Assembly (NCBI RefSeq): GCF_000701465.1
Contig: NZ_JNIY01000003.1
Span: 930,001-994,000, forward strand
DNA from: Paraoerskovia marina DSM 21750
GTDB taxonomy: Bacteria > Actinomycetota > Actinomycetes > Actinomycetales > Cellulomonadaceae
DNA: 64,000 bases
Direction of reading: 5' to 3'
In this document: piece by piece, positions 24,330-33,331 of the stretch
How the letters are laid out: each line of letters begins with the position of its first letter
Position numbering within the stretch: the stretch's first letter is position 1
Position numbers and translations under genes: made by a program
The notes under the pieces: generated by a model
Seen by the model: the letters and a program-made list of their open reading frames with translations, nothing else
What the model was told of the DNA's origin: nothing
The model's database searches: none

Positions 24330-25600
24330 CCACCACCATGGATGTCCAGAACTCCGCGGCAGTCAAGACCGAGCCGTCGCTGCGGGTGCCGATCGTCCTC
24401 GGGGTGCTGGGCGTCGTCGCCCTCGTCCTCTTCGGACTGCTCGGCCCGGCGGGCGCCGTCACGACGTTCCGCATCTCCACCGGCGCGGACGCCATCCAGA
24501 TCCCCGCGCTGGAGCTCCCGACCCGGGCGACCGGGATCGCGCTGTCGATCGTCATCCTCGCTCTCGCGGTGTACTCGTTCATCCTGGTGCGCGCCGGCCG
24601 AAAGACGCCGACCTGGCTGCTCGCCGTCTTCGGTGTGCTGTGGGTGCTGACGTTCCTCACGTGGGCGGTCGCCGACAAGTCGACGTCGATCGTGAGCCTT
24701 CTGCAGGGCTCTCTGCTCCTCGCCGTCCCGTTGGCCTTCGGCGCACTGGGCGGTCTGCTGAACGAACGCGCCGGAGTCGTGAACATCGCGATCGAGGGGC
24801 AGCTCCTGACCGGCGCGTTCGGTGCCGCGGTCTTCGCCTCGATCGCCGACAACGCCTACGTGGGCCTGGTCGCGGCGCCGTTCTTCGGGCTGATCATCGG
24901 GTCGATGCTCGCGCTGTTCACGGTCAAGTACCACGTGAACCAGATCATCGTCGGTGTCGTGCTGAACGTCTTCGCGGTCGGTCTGACGACGTTCTTCTTC
25001 GGGTCGCTGCTGAAGGACAACGCGAGCACGCTCAACTCGCCGCCGCGTCTGGGCGTCATCGACATCCCGATCCTCTCGGACATCCCGATCATCGGGCCGG
25101 TGCTCTTCCGCCAGTCGATCCTCGTGTACATCCTCTACGTCGCGGTGATCCTCCTGACGATCGGTCTCTTCCGGACCCGGTGGGGGCTGCGCATGCGTGC
25201 GGTCGGCGAGTATCCGAAGGCCGCGGACACGGTGGGCATCGACGTCGAGAAGACCCGGTGGCACAACGTCCTCCTCGGGTCGATGGTCGCCGGCCTCGGC
25301 GGGGCGTTCTTCACGGTCGGCTCCGTGGGGGCCTTCGGCGAGGAGATGACCGCCGGCAAGGGGTACATCGCCCTGGCGGCCCTGATCCTGGGGCGCTGGA
25401 ACCCGGTCGGCGCGCTGCTGGCCGCTCTCCTGTTCGGCTTCGCCGACAAGCTCCAGCAGGTGCTCGGTGTCCTCGAGACGCCGATCCCGAACCAGTTCAT
25501 GCTGATGCTGCCGTACATCGTGACGATCTTCGCCGTGGCAGGGCTGGTGGGCCGCGTCCGCGGTCCGGCAGCCGCCGGCGAGCCGTACATCAAGGGGTGA
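24326..25600 (+). CDS. nucleoside ABC transporter permease, second subunit
   Basis: A 424-residue permease partner of the preceding gene (YufQ/NupC type). GGLLNERAGVVNIAIEGQLL and LRMRAVGEYPKAADTVGIDV correspond to the same family blocks as in the first subunit. About ten helices are expected. The start ATG overlaps the previous stop, and an upstream extension of the frame is a shadow. The enzyme gene cdd begins 4 bases after its stop, which links import to deamination. Confidence 0.92.
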
Positions 25601-25604
25601 GGCC

Positions 25605-26012
25605 GTGAGCGCGACGAGCACGGAGCCCGACTGGGACGCCCTGCGCGCCGCCGCGCGTGACGTGATGGACCGCGCCTACGCCCCATACTCGGGATTCCGG
25701 GTCGGGGCGGCGGCGCTGGTCGACGACGGCAGGACGGTCGTCGGCTGCAACGTCGAGAACGCCTCGTACGGCGTGACGCTGTGCGCGGAGTGCGCGCTCG
25801 TCGGCGACCTCGTGGTCGGCGGCGGCGGGCGTCTCGTCGCGTTCACGTGCGTCGGCGGCGACGGATCCGTCACCATGCCGTGCGGGCGCTGCCGCCAGCT
25901 CCTCTGGGAGCACGGTGGCGCCGAACTGACCGTAGAAACCCCCCGCGGGCTGCGAGGCATGGCAGAGATCCTGCCGGACGCCTTCGGGGCCGAGGACCTG
26001 GAGCGAACATGA
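25605..26012 (+). CDS. cdd: cytidine deaminase
   Basis: A 135-residue zinc enzyme converting cytidine and deoxycytidine to uridine forms. The zinc and catalytic motifs are CAECALV (Cys and proton-shuttle Glu) and PCGRC (two Cys ligands), i.e. the tetrameric three-cysteine type. NVENASYG binds the ribose. The GTG start is 4 bases after the permease stop. deoA overlaps its stop (ATGA). Confidence 0.95.
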   Translation: MSATSTEPDWDALRAAARDVMDRAYAPYSGFRVGAAALVDDGRTVVGCNVENASYGVTLCAECALVGDLVVGGGGRLVAFTCVGGDGSVTMPCGRCRQLLWEHGGAELTVETPRGLRGMAEILPDAFGAEDLERT

Positions 26013-27310
26013 GCACCGAGAGCCACGACGCCGTCGACGTCATCCGTACCAAGCGTGACGGGGGAGAGCTGAGCCCCGGGCAGATCGACTGGGTGATCGA
26101 CGCCTACACCCGCGGGATCGTCGCCGAGGAGCAGATGTCGGCCCTGGCCATGGCGATCCTGATCAACGGGATGAACCGCGACGAGATCTCCCGGTGGACG
26201 GGCGCGATGATCGCCTCCGGCGAGCGGATGGACTTCTCGAGCCTCTCGCGCCCGACGGCGGACAAGCACTCCACGGGCGGCGTCGGTGACAAGATCACGC
26301 TGCCCCTCGCGCCGCTGGTCGCCGTCTTCGACGTCGCGGTCCCGCAGCTCAGCGGGCGTGGCCTCGGGCACACGGGCGGCACCCTCGACAAGCTCGAGTC
26401 GATCCCCGGGTGGCGGGCGGCGCTGTCGAACGAGGAGATGCTCGCGCAGCTCGACGGCGTCGGTGCCGTGATCTGCCAGGCCGGGTCCGGGCTCGCCCCC
26501 GCGGACCGCAAGCTCTACGCGCTCCGGGACGTGACGGGCACGGTCGAGGCCATCCCGCTCATCGCCAGCTCGATCATGAGCAAGAAGATCGCCGAGGGCA
26601 CGGAGGCACTCGTCCTCGACGTGAAGGTTGGGTCCGGCGCGTTCATGAAGGACCTGGAGAACGCGCGTCAGCTGGCACGGACCATGGTGGACCTCGGCAC
26701 CGACGCGGGCGTGCGGACCGTGGCGCTGCTGACCGACATGTCGACACCGCTCGGGCTGACGGCCGGCAACGCCCTGGAGGTCAGGGAGTCGGTCGAGGTC
26801 CTGGCCGGCGGCGGGCCGTCCGACGTGGTCGACCTGACCGTGGCTCTGGCCGTCGAGATGCTCGCGGGCGCGGGTCGGCCGCAGTCCGAGGACGACGTGC
26901 GGGCGGCGCTCGCCGACGGGCGTGCCATGGACGCGTGGAAGGCGATGGTTCGGGCGCAAGATGGAGACCCCGACGCCCCGCTGCCGGTCGCCCGGCACCA
27001 GGACGTCGTCCGCGCCGACCGCGACGGCGTCGTCTCGCACCTGGACGCCTACGGCGTCGGGGTGGCGGCCTGGCGCCTCGGCGCCGGGCGCGCTCGCCGC
27101 GAGGACCCGGTCCAGGCCGGGGCCGGGGTCGAGCTGCACGCGAAGCCGGGCGACACCGTCCGTGCCGGTGACCCCCTGATGACGCTGCACACCGACACGC
27201 CGGAGCGGTTCGCCCGCGCGCACGAGTCGCTCGCGGGGGCATGGGGTGTCGGCGACGGTGCCCCGGGCCGCGGGCCGGTCGTCATCGACGAGGTACGGAG
27301 CGAGGGATGA
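26009..27310 (+). CDS. deoA: thymidine phosphorylase
   Basis: A 433-residue phosphorylase splitting thymidine (and deoxyuridine) to base and 2-deoxyribose-1-phosphate. The phosphate-binding signature is KHSTGGVGDKITLPLAP. SGRGLGHTGGTLDKLESIPG is the classic block of the pyrimidine phosphorylase family, and SKKIAEG lies near the active site. The start ATG overlaps the cdd stop, and the next gene's ATG overlaps its own stop. The C-terminal domain has the usual GAGVELHAKPGD end. Confidence 0.96.
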   Translation: MSTESHDAVDVIRTKRDGGELSPGQIDWVIDAYTRGIVAEEQMSALAMAILINGMNRDEISRWTGAMIASGERMDFSSLSRPTADKHSTGGVGDKITLPLAPLVAVFDVAVPQLSGRGLGHTGGTLDKLESIPGWRAALSNEEMLAQLDGVGAVICQAGSGLAPADRKLYALRDVTGTVEAIPLIASSIMSKKIAEGTEALVLDVKVGSGAFMKDLENARQLARTMVDLGTDAGVRTVALLTDMSTPLGLTAGNALEVRESVEVLAGGGPSDVVDLTVALAVEMLAGAGRPQSEDDVRAALADGRAMDAWKAMVRAQDGDPDAPLPVARHQDVVRADRDGVVSHLDAYGVGVAAWRLGAGRARREDPVQAGAGVELHAKPGDTVRAGDPLMTLHTDTPERFARAHESLAGAWGVGDGAPGRGPVVIDEVRSEG

Positions 27311-27687
27311 GCGATCCCGAGGGCCGGAAGCCGACCTCCGTCTACGGGGTGGGCACCGACCCGGACGCACGGTTCAGCCTCGCCAACGAACGCACCGCGC
27401 TCGCCTGGGTCCGCACGGGCCTGAGCCTCGTCGCGGGTGGCATCGCGCTGACGTCGTTCGCGACCTTCGCGGACCTGTCGAGCGTGCTGGACGTCGTCGC
27501 CGGGATCGCGTGCCTGTCCGGCGGCGCCGTCGCGTTCTGGTCTCTGGTCGCCTGGCGACGCAACGAGCGTGCGCTCCGTCTCGGGCAACCGTTGCCCCAG
27601 CCGACCGTCCTGCCGGTCCTCGTGACCGGCGTCGTCGGTCTGGGCATCGGACTTGCCGTGTATGCGGTGATGGCAGCCCTGCAATGA
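27307..27687 (+). CDS. DUF202/YidH-family membrane protein
   Basis: A 126-residue protein with three predicted helices. DARFSLANERTALAWVRTGLSLVAGGIAL is the DUF202 signature (NERTxLAWxRT). Its function is not known. It overlaps deoA by ATGA and is itself overlapped by a second DUF202 protein, so two different members are made from one message. Confidence 0.88.
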   Translation: MSDPEGRKPTSVYGVGTDPDARFSLANERTALAWVRTGLSLVAGGIALTSFATFADLSSVLDVVAGIACLSGGAVAFWSLVAWRRNERALRLGQPLPQPTVLPVLVTGVVGLGIGLAVYAVMAALQ

Positions 27688-28049
27688 GGATGTCGTTGCC
27701 CCGGCGACGTCGAGACCCGCGGTTCCCCGGGGAGCCGTGGGATCCGGGTCTGCAGCCCGAGCGCACGGCACTCTCGTGGCAGCGCACCATTCTTGCGATG
27801 GCCGTCGGGGCGATGGTCCTGTCCGCGACCGCGGTCCGGCTCGACCAGCCGGTCCTCACCGTCCTCGCCGCCCTCGTCGGCGTCATGGTGCTGGTCCCGG
27901 CGATCTTCCGGAGCCCCGACGGCGGGATGCCGAGCCACGGCCGGCTCCGGTCCTGGTCCTTTCTGGTCCGGCTCGCCGGGCTCGTGATGGCGCTCGCGGT
28001 TCTCGGTGTAGCCGTGACGGTCGTGTCATTGATCGACATGACCGCGTGA
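27684..28049 (+). CDS. second DUF202-family membrane protein
   Basis: A 121-residue paralogue in type but not in sequence: the signature is LQPERTALSWQRTILAMAV, again followed by hydrophobic helices. The N-terminus is Arg-rich (PRRRRDPRFPGEP). Overlap with its neighbour (ATGA) suggests that the two form a heteromeric membrane complex; this is inference. Function unknown. Confidence 0.85.
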   Translation: MRMSLPRRRRDPRFPGEPWDPGLQPERTALSWQRTILAMAVGAMVLSATAVRLDQPVLTVLAALVGVMVLVPAIFRSPDGGMPSHGRLRSWSFLVRLAGLVMALAVLGVAVTVVSLIDMTA

Positions 28050-28050
28050 C

Positions 28051-28779
28051 GTGCCTCGGTCCCTCTCGGACGTGCTCGTCCGGTGCGGCGGCGGGCGACG
28101 GCCGGTACCTTTGCCCCCGTCGTCATGCAGCGACCTGCCCGAACATCGACGGCCCGTCGACCCGGTACGACAGGTCGACGCGACGACCTGCGGCGCGGCG
28201 GTCCTCGCCGTCCTCGCGGTCGCGGGTGGCGATCTCTCGACGGCAACCGGCCGTCAGCACGACCTGCGACGACGGGCGACGTCGCTCGTGGTGGGCGCAC
28301 CCTGGCCACGGGCCGGCGGCATGCAGGCCTGGCCACGGGCGCTCGGGATCCCGCCGTGGGGGCTGGCGCGCGAGGCGCGGTACGGGCCCGTGCGCTACCG
28401 GCACCAGGTCGTCGCGGACGACACCCCGCGCGGTCGCCGGGCACTGCTCGAACTCGCGGACTGGGCCCGCGTGGGAGTTCCCGTGCCCCTCTACGTGGGT
28501 GGGGACACGCGCGGGGGCGCGGCTCGCGCGGTGCCGCGGCACGTCGTCCTGCTCGTCGACGTCACGGGGCCGGTCGGCCGCGCGACCTGGCACCTGTACG
28601 AGCCCTCGTCCGGGGCGATGACCTCGGTTCGCGAGGAGCACGTCCTCGGGCCGGGGCGAGAGGCTCTCGCCGCGCGGCGGCGGGCCTGGGGAGGATGGTG
28701 GCGGATCGCGTGGATGCTCGTGCCGGAGATGGCGCAGAACACCCACGACAGGACGCGCACGGGCCCCTGCGGCGGGTAG
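28051..28779 (+). CDS. unrecognised protein with a possible papain/C39-like cysteine protease site
   Basis: A 242-residue protein that I cannot assign to a named family. Residues 41-52 read QVDATTCGAAVL, with Gln41 and Cys47 spaced as the oxyanion Gln and nucleophile Cys of papain-fold enzymes. His164 lies in PRHVVLLVDV, and Glu184 in LYEPSSG may replace the usual Asp/Asn. The order Gln-Cys-His-acid fits a C39-like fold. There is no signal peptide. The C-terminus is Trp/Arg-rich. The GTG start is 1 base after the DUF202 stop; a second GTG nine codons in (28072) is possible. It sits between DUF202 genes and add. Confidence 0.6.
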   Translation: MPRSLSDVLVRCGGGRRPVPLPPSSCSDLPEHRRPVDPVRQVDATTCGAAVLAVLAVAGGDLSTATGRQHDLRRRATSLVVGAPWPRAGGMQAWPRALGIPPWGLAREARYGPVRYRHQVVADDTPRGRRALLELADWARVGVPVPLYVGGDTRGGAARAVPRHVVLLVDVTGPVGRATWHLYEPSSGAMTSVREEHVLGPGREALAARRRAWGGWWRIAWMLVPEMAQNTHDRTRTGPCGG

Positions 28780-28782
28780 CGT
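28777..28782 (+). promoter_or_regulatory. -10 hexamer of add
   Basis: TAGCGT lies 7 bases before the ATG at 28790 but only 1 base before the in-frame ATG at 28784. It therefore favours the later start. Confidence 0.5.
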
Positions 28783-28789
28783 AATGGCC

Positions 28790-29887
28790 ATGACACCAAC
28801 CGAGCTTGAGGCGCAGATCGCAGCCTTGCCCAAGGTCGTGCTCCACGACCACCTCGACGGCGGGCTCCGGCCCCAGACCGTCATCGAGCTCGCCGCCGAC
28901 GTCGGGCACGACCTGCCCGCGGACGGCGCCGAGGCCCTGGCGACGTGGTTCGCCAACTCCGCCGACTCGGGATCCCTCCCGCGCTACCTCGAGACGTTCG
29001 ACCACACCATCGCGGTCATGCAGACCGCCGACGCGCTGCGTCGCGTCGCCCGCGAGGCTGTCGTCGACCTCGCGACGGACGGGGTCGTGTACGCCGAGCT
29101 GCGCTGGGCGCCCGAGCAGCACCTGCAGCGCGGTCTGAGCCTGCAGGAGACCGTCGACGCCGTCCAGGTGGGCATCGAGGAGGGCATCGCCGTCGCCGCC
29201 GAGGCGGGCAGGGGCATCCAGGTCGGCCAGCTCGTGACGGCGATGCGCCATGCCGACCGCTGGACGGAGATCGCGGAGCTCGCCGTCGCCAACCGGGAGA
29301 ACGGCGTCGTCGGCTTCGACATCGCCGGCGCCGAGCTCGGATTCCCTCCCTCACGCTTCCCGGAGACCTGGCGCTACCTCGCCGACCAGAACTTCCCCGT
29401 CACGATCCACGCGGGGGAGGCCGACGGCGTCGGCTCCGTGGCGGAGGCCGTGCACCTCGGCCAGGCGACCCGCATCGGGCACGGCGTCCGGATCCTCGAG
29501 GACGTCGCGTTCGACGAGAGCACCCGGACCGCGACCCTCGGCCCGCTCGCGAACTGGGTCCGTGACCACCAGATCACCCTCGAGGTCTGCCCTTCCTCGA
29601 ACGTCCAGACCGGTGCCGCGACCTCGATCGCGGACCACCCGATCAACCGGCTCAAGGAGCTCGACTTCGCGGTGGCGCTCAGTACCGACAACCGGCTGAT
29701 GTCGCGGACCTCGATGACGCAGGAGATGACGCTGCTCGTGCAGGAGTGCGGGTGGACCATCGACGACCTCGCGGACGTCACGCTGACCGCCGCGTGGAGC
29801 GCGTTCATCCACCACGACGAGCGACGGGCACTCGTCGACGACGTCGTCCTGCCCGGTTTCCAGAAGATCGAAGGAGCACAGCTGTGA
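28790..29887 (+). CDS. add: adenosine deaminase
   Basis: A 365-residue zinc enzyme converting (deoxy)adenosine to (deoxy)inosine. [13 protein letters not shown] holds the HxH zinc ligands, HAGEADG the third His with the catalytic Glu, GHGVRI the catalytic His, and STDNRLM the zinc Asp. An Asn follows that Asp where many ADAs have a second Asp. The start is taken from the -10 spacing; an alternative is 28784. deoC overlaps its stop (GTGA). Confidence 0.95.
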   Translation: MTPTELEAQIAALPKVVLHDHLDGGLRPQTVIELAADVGHDLPADGAEALATWFANSADSGSLPRYLETFDHTIAVMQTADALRRVAREAVVDLATDGVVYAELRWAPEQHLQRGLSLQETVDAVQVGIEEGIAVAAEAGRGIQVGQLVTAMRHADRWTEIAELAVANRENGVVGFDIAGAELGFPPSRFPETWRYLADQNFPVTIHAGEADGVGSVAEAVHLGQATRIGHGVRILEDVAFDESTRTATLGPLANWVRDHQITLEVCPSSNVQTGAATSIADHPINRLKELDFAVALSTDNRLMSRTSMTQEMTLLVQECGWTIDDLADVTLTAAWSAFIHHDERRALVDDVVLPGFQKIEGAQL

Positions 29888-30606
29888 CCACCACCCCTCT
29901 GGACCGGGCGTCGCTGGCGAAGTTCGTCGACCACACCCTCCTGACCCCCCAGGCCACCCACGCCGACGCGGCCGCACTCGTGGAGGAGGGGGTCGAGCTC
30001 GGCGTCTTCTCCGTGTGCGTCTCGCCGACGATGCTGCCGTTCGACCCCGCCACCACGCGAGAGCGCGGGCTCGCCGTCGCGACGGTCTGCGGCTTCCCGT
30101 CGGGCAAGCACCACAGCTCGATCAAGGCGGCCGAGGCAGAGCTCTCCGTCAAGCACGGGGCGGACGAGGTCGACATGGTGATCGACGTCGGCGCCGCGAA
30201 GGCCGGAGAGTTCGACGCCGTGCGGTCTGACATCGCCGCGGTGCGAGCCGCGGTGACCGGCGGCCGGATCCTCAAGGTCATCATCGAGTCGGCCGCGCTG
30301 ACCGACGACGAGATCGTCGCCGCCTGCCGTGCGGCGGAGGCTGCCGGGGCCGACTTCGTGAAGACGTCGACGGGCTTCCACCCCTCCGGTGGTGCGTCGA
30401 CCCACGCCGTCTCGCTGATGGCAGAGACCGTCGGTGGCCGGCTCGGCGTGAAGGCGTCGGGCGGGGTCCGGACGCTCGCCGACGCGCTCGCGATGATCGA
30501 GCACGGCGCCACGCGGCTCGGGCTCTCCGGGACGGCGAAGGTGCTCGCCGGGTTCGACGAGGAGCCGGGCTCGGCACCGGTGAGCGAGGAGACCGGCGGC
30601 TACTGA
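29884..30606 (+). CDS. deoC: deoxyribose-phosphate aldolase
   Basis: A 240-residue class I aldolase cleaving 2-deoxyribose-5-phosphate to acetaldehyde and glyceraldehyde-3-phosphate, the last step of deoxynucleoside catabolism. FVDHTLL at the N-terminus, FVKTSTGF and the Schiff-base Lys in [10 protein letters not shown] are all present. The GTG overlaps the add stop, and an upstream extension of the frame is a shadow. A strong terminator follows 8 bases after the stop. Confidence 0.96.
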   Translation: MTTTPLDRASLAKFVDHTLLTPQATHADAAALVEEGVELGVFSVCVSPTMLPFDPATTRERGLAVATVCGFPSGKHHSSIKAAEAELSVKHGADEVDMVIDVGAAKAGEFDAVRSDIAAVRAAVTGGRILKVIIESAALTDDEIVAACRAAEAAGADFVKTSTGFHPSGGASTHAVSLMAETVGGRLGVKASGGVRTLADALAMIEHGATRLGLSGTAKVLAGFDEEPGSAPVSEETGGY

Positions 30607-30614
30607 CCGTCGAC

Positions 30615-30660
30615 GAACGAGCGGGGCCGGGAACCGTGAGGTTCCCGGCCCCGCTCGTTC
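30615..30660. terminator. bidirectional hairpin between deoC and the phosphosugar mutase gene
   Basis: A perfect 21-bp stem (30615-30635 with 30640-30660) closes on GTGA and is followed by GTTTCCC on the plus strand. The stops of the convergent genes lie 8 and 6 bases away. Confidence 0.9.
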
Positions 30661-30666
30661 GTTTCC

Positions 30667-32421
30667 CTAGAGTCCCAGGCTCGCCCGGATGTCGGCGCCG
30701 ACCTGGTCGAGCTGGTCGCGCGCCTCGCGGCGGGCGGCGGACATGACCTCGTGGTCGGCCTCCGCCGCGACGGGACGGACGACCTCGAGATAGCACTTGA
30801 CCTTCGGCTCGGTCCCCGACGGCCGCACGATCACCCGTGTCCCGTCCTCGCAGTGCAGGACGATCCCGTCCGTGGGCGGCAGGTCGCCGTGCCCGGCCGA
30901 GAGATCGACGATCTCCGTGACCCTGGAGCCGGCGAGCGTGGCGGGAGGCTCGTCGCGCAGCCGCTGCATGGTGGCAGGAATGAGGGAGAGGTCGGAGAAC
31001 CGGGCCGAGACCTGGTCGGTGACGTGGAGCCCGTGGGCACGCGCCAGGTCGTCGAGCGCGTCGACGATCGTCCGTCCCTCGCGGGCGAGACGGTCGGCGA
31101 GCTGGGCGATGACGACGGCGGCACTGATGCCGTCCTTGTCCCGGACCGACTCGGGGTCGACGCAGTAGCCGAGAGCCTCCTCGTAGCCGAACACCAGACC
31201 GTCGGCGCGGGAGATCCACTTGAAGCCCGTGAGCGTCGTCGTGTGCGTGAGTCCGTGCGCCCGGGCGATCGGACCGAGGATGCGCGACGACACCACGGAA
31301 CTGGCGAGCGTGGCACCCGGAGTCCCGTCGAACCGCGCGGCGATCTCGCTGCCGAGCAGCATCCCGACCTCGTCGCCGTGGAGCATCCGCCAGCCGCTGC
31401 TCGCTGCCGTCTCGGTCCCACGGTGCGTTCCGGCTCGGGGGTCGAGCACCGCGACCGCGCAGCGGTCCGCGTCGGGGTCGTTCGCGATCACCAGGTCGGC
31501 GTTCGTGTCCTGGGCGAGACCGAGCGCGAGGTCGATCGCCCCGGGCTCCTCCGGGTTCGGGAACGCGACCGTCGGGAAGTCGGGGTCCGGGCTCTCCTGC
31601 TCGGGGACGGGCACGACTTCCGTGAACCCCGCCTCGGCCAGCGCGGTGGCGAGCAGCGGTCCGCCGACGCCGTGGAGCGCGGTCGTGACGATCTTGAGGC
31701 GCCGGTCCTCGTCGGCGGTGAGCGTGCCGACCCGGTCGAGGTAGGCGCGGACGACCTTGTCGTCGATCAGCGACCACCCGGTCTCGGCCCGGGGCACGTC
31801 CACGGCGTCGGGTGCCGCCGCGATCCGGGCGGCGATCTCGGCGTCGTAGGGCGGGACGATCTGGGCGCCCTCGCCCGAGCCGCCGACGGCCCGACCACCG
31901 AGATACACCTTGTACCCGTTGTCGGCCGGGGGGTTGTGGCTCGCCGTGACCATGACTCCGGCGTCGGCGTCGAGATGGCGCACGCCGAAGGCCAGGAGAG
32001 GGGTCGGCAGCGCGCGCGGGTAGAGGTCGACGTGTGCGCCGGCGGCCGTGAGGACGGCAGCGGTGTCAAGGGCGAGCTGTTGGGACCGGTGGCGGGCGTC
32101 GTATCCGACGACGACCTTCGGTCGGTCCACGACGCTCGACAGGTACGCGCCCAGCCCGGCTGCGGCGCGGATCACGACGGCGCGGTTCATCCGGAGAGGT
32201 CCGGCGCCCATCCGACCGCGCAGGCCGGCGGTGCCGAACTGCAGGGTGCCGCTGAAGCGGTCGGCGAGGTCGGCGAGGATCTCGGCGCGTGCCTCGTCGT
32301 TGCGGGGGTCCGTGGACTCGACGCGCGCGAGCAGGTCCTCGAGCTCCGCACGGTCGTCCGGGTCGGGGTCGGCGGCGATCCAGGCACGGACCCGCTCGAG
32401 CAGGGCTGTGGTCGGTTCCAT
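30667..32421 (-). CDS. pmmB: phosphosugar mutase of the alpha-D-phosphohexomutase family (possible phosphopentomutase)
   Basis: A 584-residue mutase. The active-site phosphoserine motif is TASHNPPADNGYKVYLGG, the metal-binding loop is DPDADRCA, and GDEVGMLLG and a late RPSGTEPK complete the four family motifs. It is commonly named PmmB. The long form and the DNGYKVY block resemble the PGM2/phosphopentomutase branch, and it is adjacent to purine nucleoside phosphorylase and opposite deoC. I therefore infer that it interconverts (deoxy)ribose-1- and -5-phosphates. The start MEPTTALLE lies 1 base from the upstream gene's stop. Confidence 0.88.
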   Translation of the reverse strand: MEPTTALLERVRAWIAADPDPDDRAELEDLLARVESTDPRNDEARAEILADLADRFSGTLQFGTAGLRGRMGAGPLRMNRAVVIRAAAGLGAYLSSVVDRPKVVVGYDARHRSQQLALDTAAVLTAAGAHVDLYPRALPTPLLAFGVRHLDADAGVMVTASHNPPADNGYKVYLGGRAVGGSGEGAQIVPPYDAEIAARIAAAPDAVDVPRAETGWSLIDDKVVRAYLDRVGTLTADEDRRLKIVTTALHGVGGPLLATALAEAGFTEVVPVPEQESPDPDFPTVAFPNPEEPGAIDLALGLAQDTNADLVIANDPDADRCAVAVLDPRAGTHRGTETAASSGWRMLHGDEVGMLLGSEIAARFDGTPGATLASSVVSSRILGPIARAHGLTHTTTLTGFKWISRADGLVFGYEEALGYCVDPESVRDKDGISAAVVIAQLADRLAREGRTIVDALDDLARAHGLHVTDQVSARFSDLSLIPATMQRLRDEPPATLAGSRVTEIVDLSAGHGDLPPTDGIVLHCEDGTRVIVRPSGTEPKVKCYLEVVRPVAAEADHEVMSAARREARDQLDQVGADIRASLGL

Positions 32422-32422
32422 G

Positions 32423-33271
32423 TCAGACCTGCTTCGCGATGGCTGCGAGCAGCGCGCTGATCCGGGGGCCGGCCTCGCGACCTGCCTCGATGACCTCCTC
32501 GTGCGAGAGGTGCGTCGCACTGATCCCCGCGGCGAGGTTCGTGACGAGCGAGATCCCGAGCACGTCCAGGCCGCAGTGCCGGGCGGCGATGGCCTCGAGC
32601 GTCGTCGACATGCCGACGAGGTCGGCGCCGAGGACACCGGCCATGCGGACCTCGGCCGGGGTCTCGTAGTGGGGCCCGGGGAACTGGGCGTAGACGCCCT
32701 CGGGCAGTTCCGGGTCGACGGAGCGGGCGATCTCGCGCAGGCGGGCGCTGTACACCTCGCTCAGGTCGACGAACGTCGCGCCCTCGAGCGGCGAGGTGGC
32801 CGTCAGGTTGAGGTGGTCCCGCAGGAGGACCGGGGACCCCGGCTTCCACGACGGGTGGAGCCCGCCGCACCCGTTGGTCAGGACGATCGACTCGACGCCC
32901 GTGGCCGCGGCGGTCCGTACGCCGTGCACGACCCGTCGGACACCGCGACCCTCGTACAGGTGCGTCCGCGACCCGAGGACGAGGGCGTACCGGACCTGGC
33001 CGTCCGCCCGCTCGATCCGGATCGAGCGGGTCGTCGCGCCGTGCCCGGCGACCGCGGGCTTGCTGAACCCGGGGATCTCGTGGCTCGGGATCTCTGCCAC
33101 GGTCTCGCCGACGAGGTCGGCCGCCGCGCCCCAGCCGGAGCCGAGGACGAGGGCCACGTCGTGGCGGTCGACGCCGGAAGCCTCGGCGATGTAACGCGCT
33201 GCTTCCTGTGCGACGTCAAAAGGGTTCACCGCGGGGTCGTCCAGGGTGTCGTGTGCGTGCGATGTGGTCAT
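32423..33271 (-). CDS. deoD: purine nucleoside phosphorylase
   Basis: A 282-residue trimeric-type (PNP-II, punA-like) phosphorylase acting on inosine, guanosine and deoxy forms. LVLGSGWG is the phosphate loop, GRTHLYEG-type bases appear as SRTHLYEG, LTNGCGGLHP is the central core, and GPHYETPAE with GMSTTLEA and VTNLAAG line the purine site. The Asn in VTNLAAG is typical of 6-oxopurine specificity. It is the first gene of a two-gene minus-strand operon with the mutase. Confidence 0.93.
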   Translation of the reverse strand: MTTSHAHDTLDDPAVNPFDVAQEAARYIAEASGVDRHDVALVLGSGWGAAADLVGETVAEIPSHEIPGFSKPAVAGHGATTRSIRIERADGQVRYALVLGSRTHLYEGRGVRRVVHGVRTAAATGVESIVLTNGCGGLHPSWKPGSPVLLRDHLNLTATSPLEGATFVDLSEVYSARLREIARSVDPELPEGVYAQFPGPHYETPAEVRMAGVLGADLVGMSTTLEAIAARHCGLDVLGISLVTNLAAGISATHLSHEEVIEAGREAGPRISALLAAIAKQV

Positions 33272-33277
33272 GGTTAG

Positions 33278-33283
33278 AGGCTA
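33278..33283 (-). promoter_or_regulatory. -10 hexamer of deoD
   Basis: On the minus strand it reads TAGCCT, 6 bases before the deoD ATG. Confidence 0.6.
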
Positions 33284-33318
33284 GTCGCTCCTGCGCGGAT
33301 CGCCCGTCCGGATGCTGA

Positions 33319-33324
33319 CACAAT
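33319..33324 (+). promoter_or_regulatory. -10-like hexamer of lpdA
   Basis: CACAAT (one mismatch to TACAAT) lies 7 bases before the GTG at 33332; the deoD promoter is 35 bp away on the other strand. Confidence 0.45.
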
Positions 33325-33331
33325 AGGCGCC

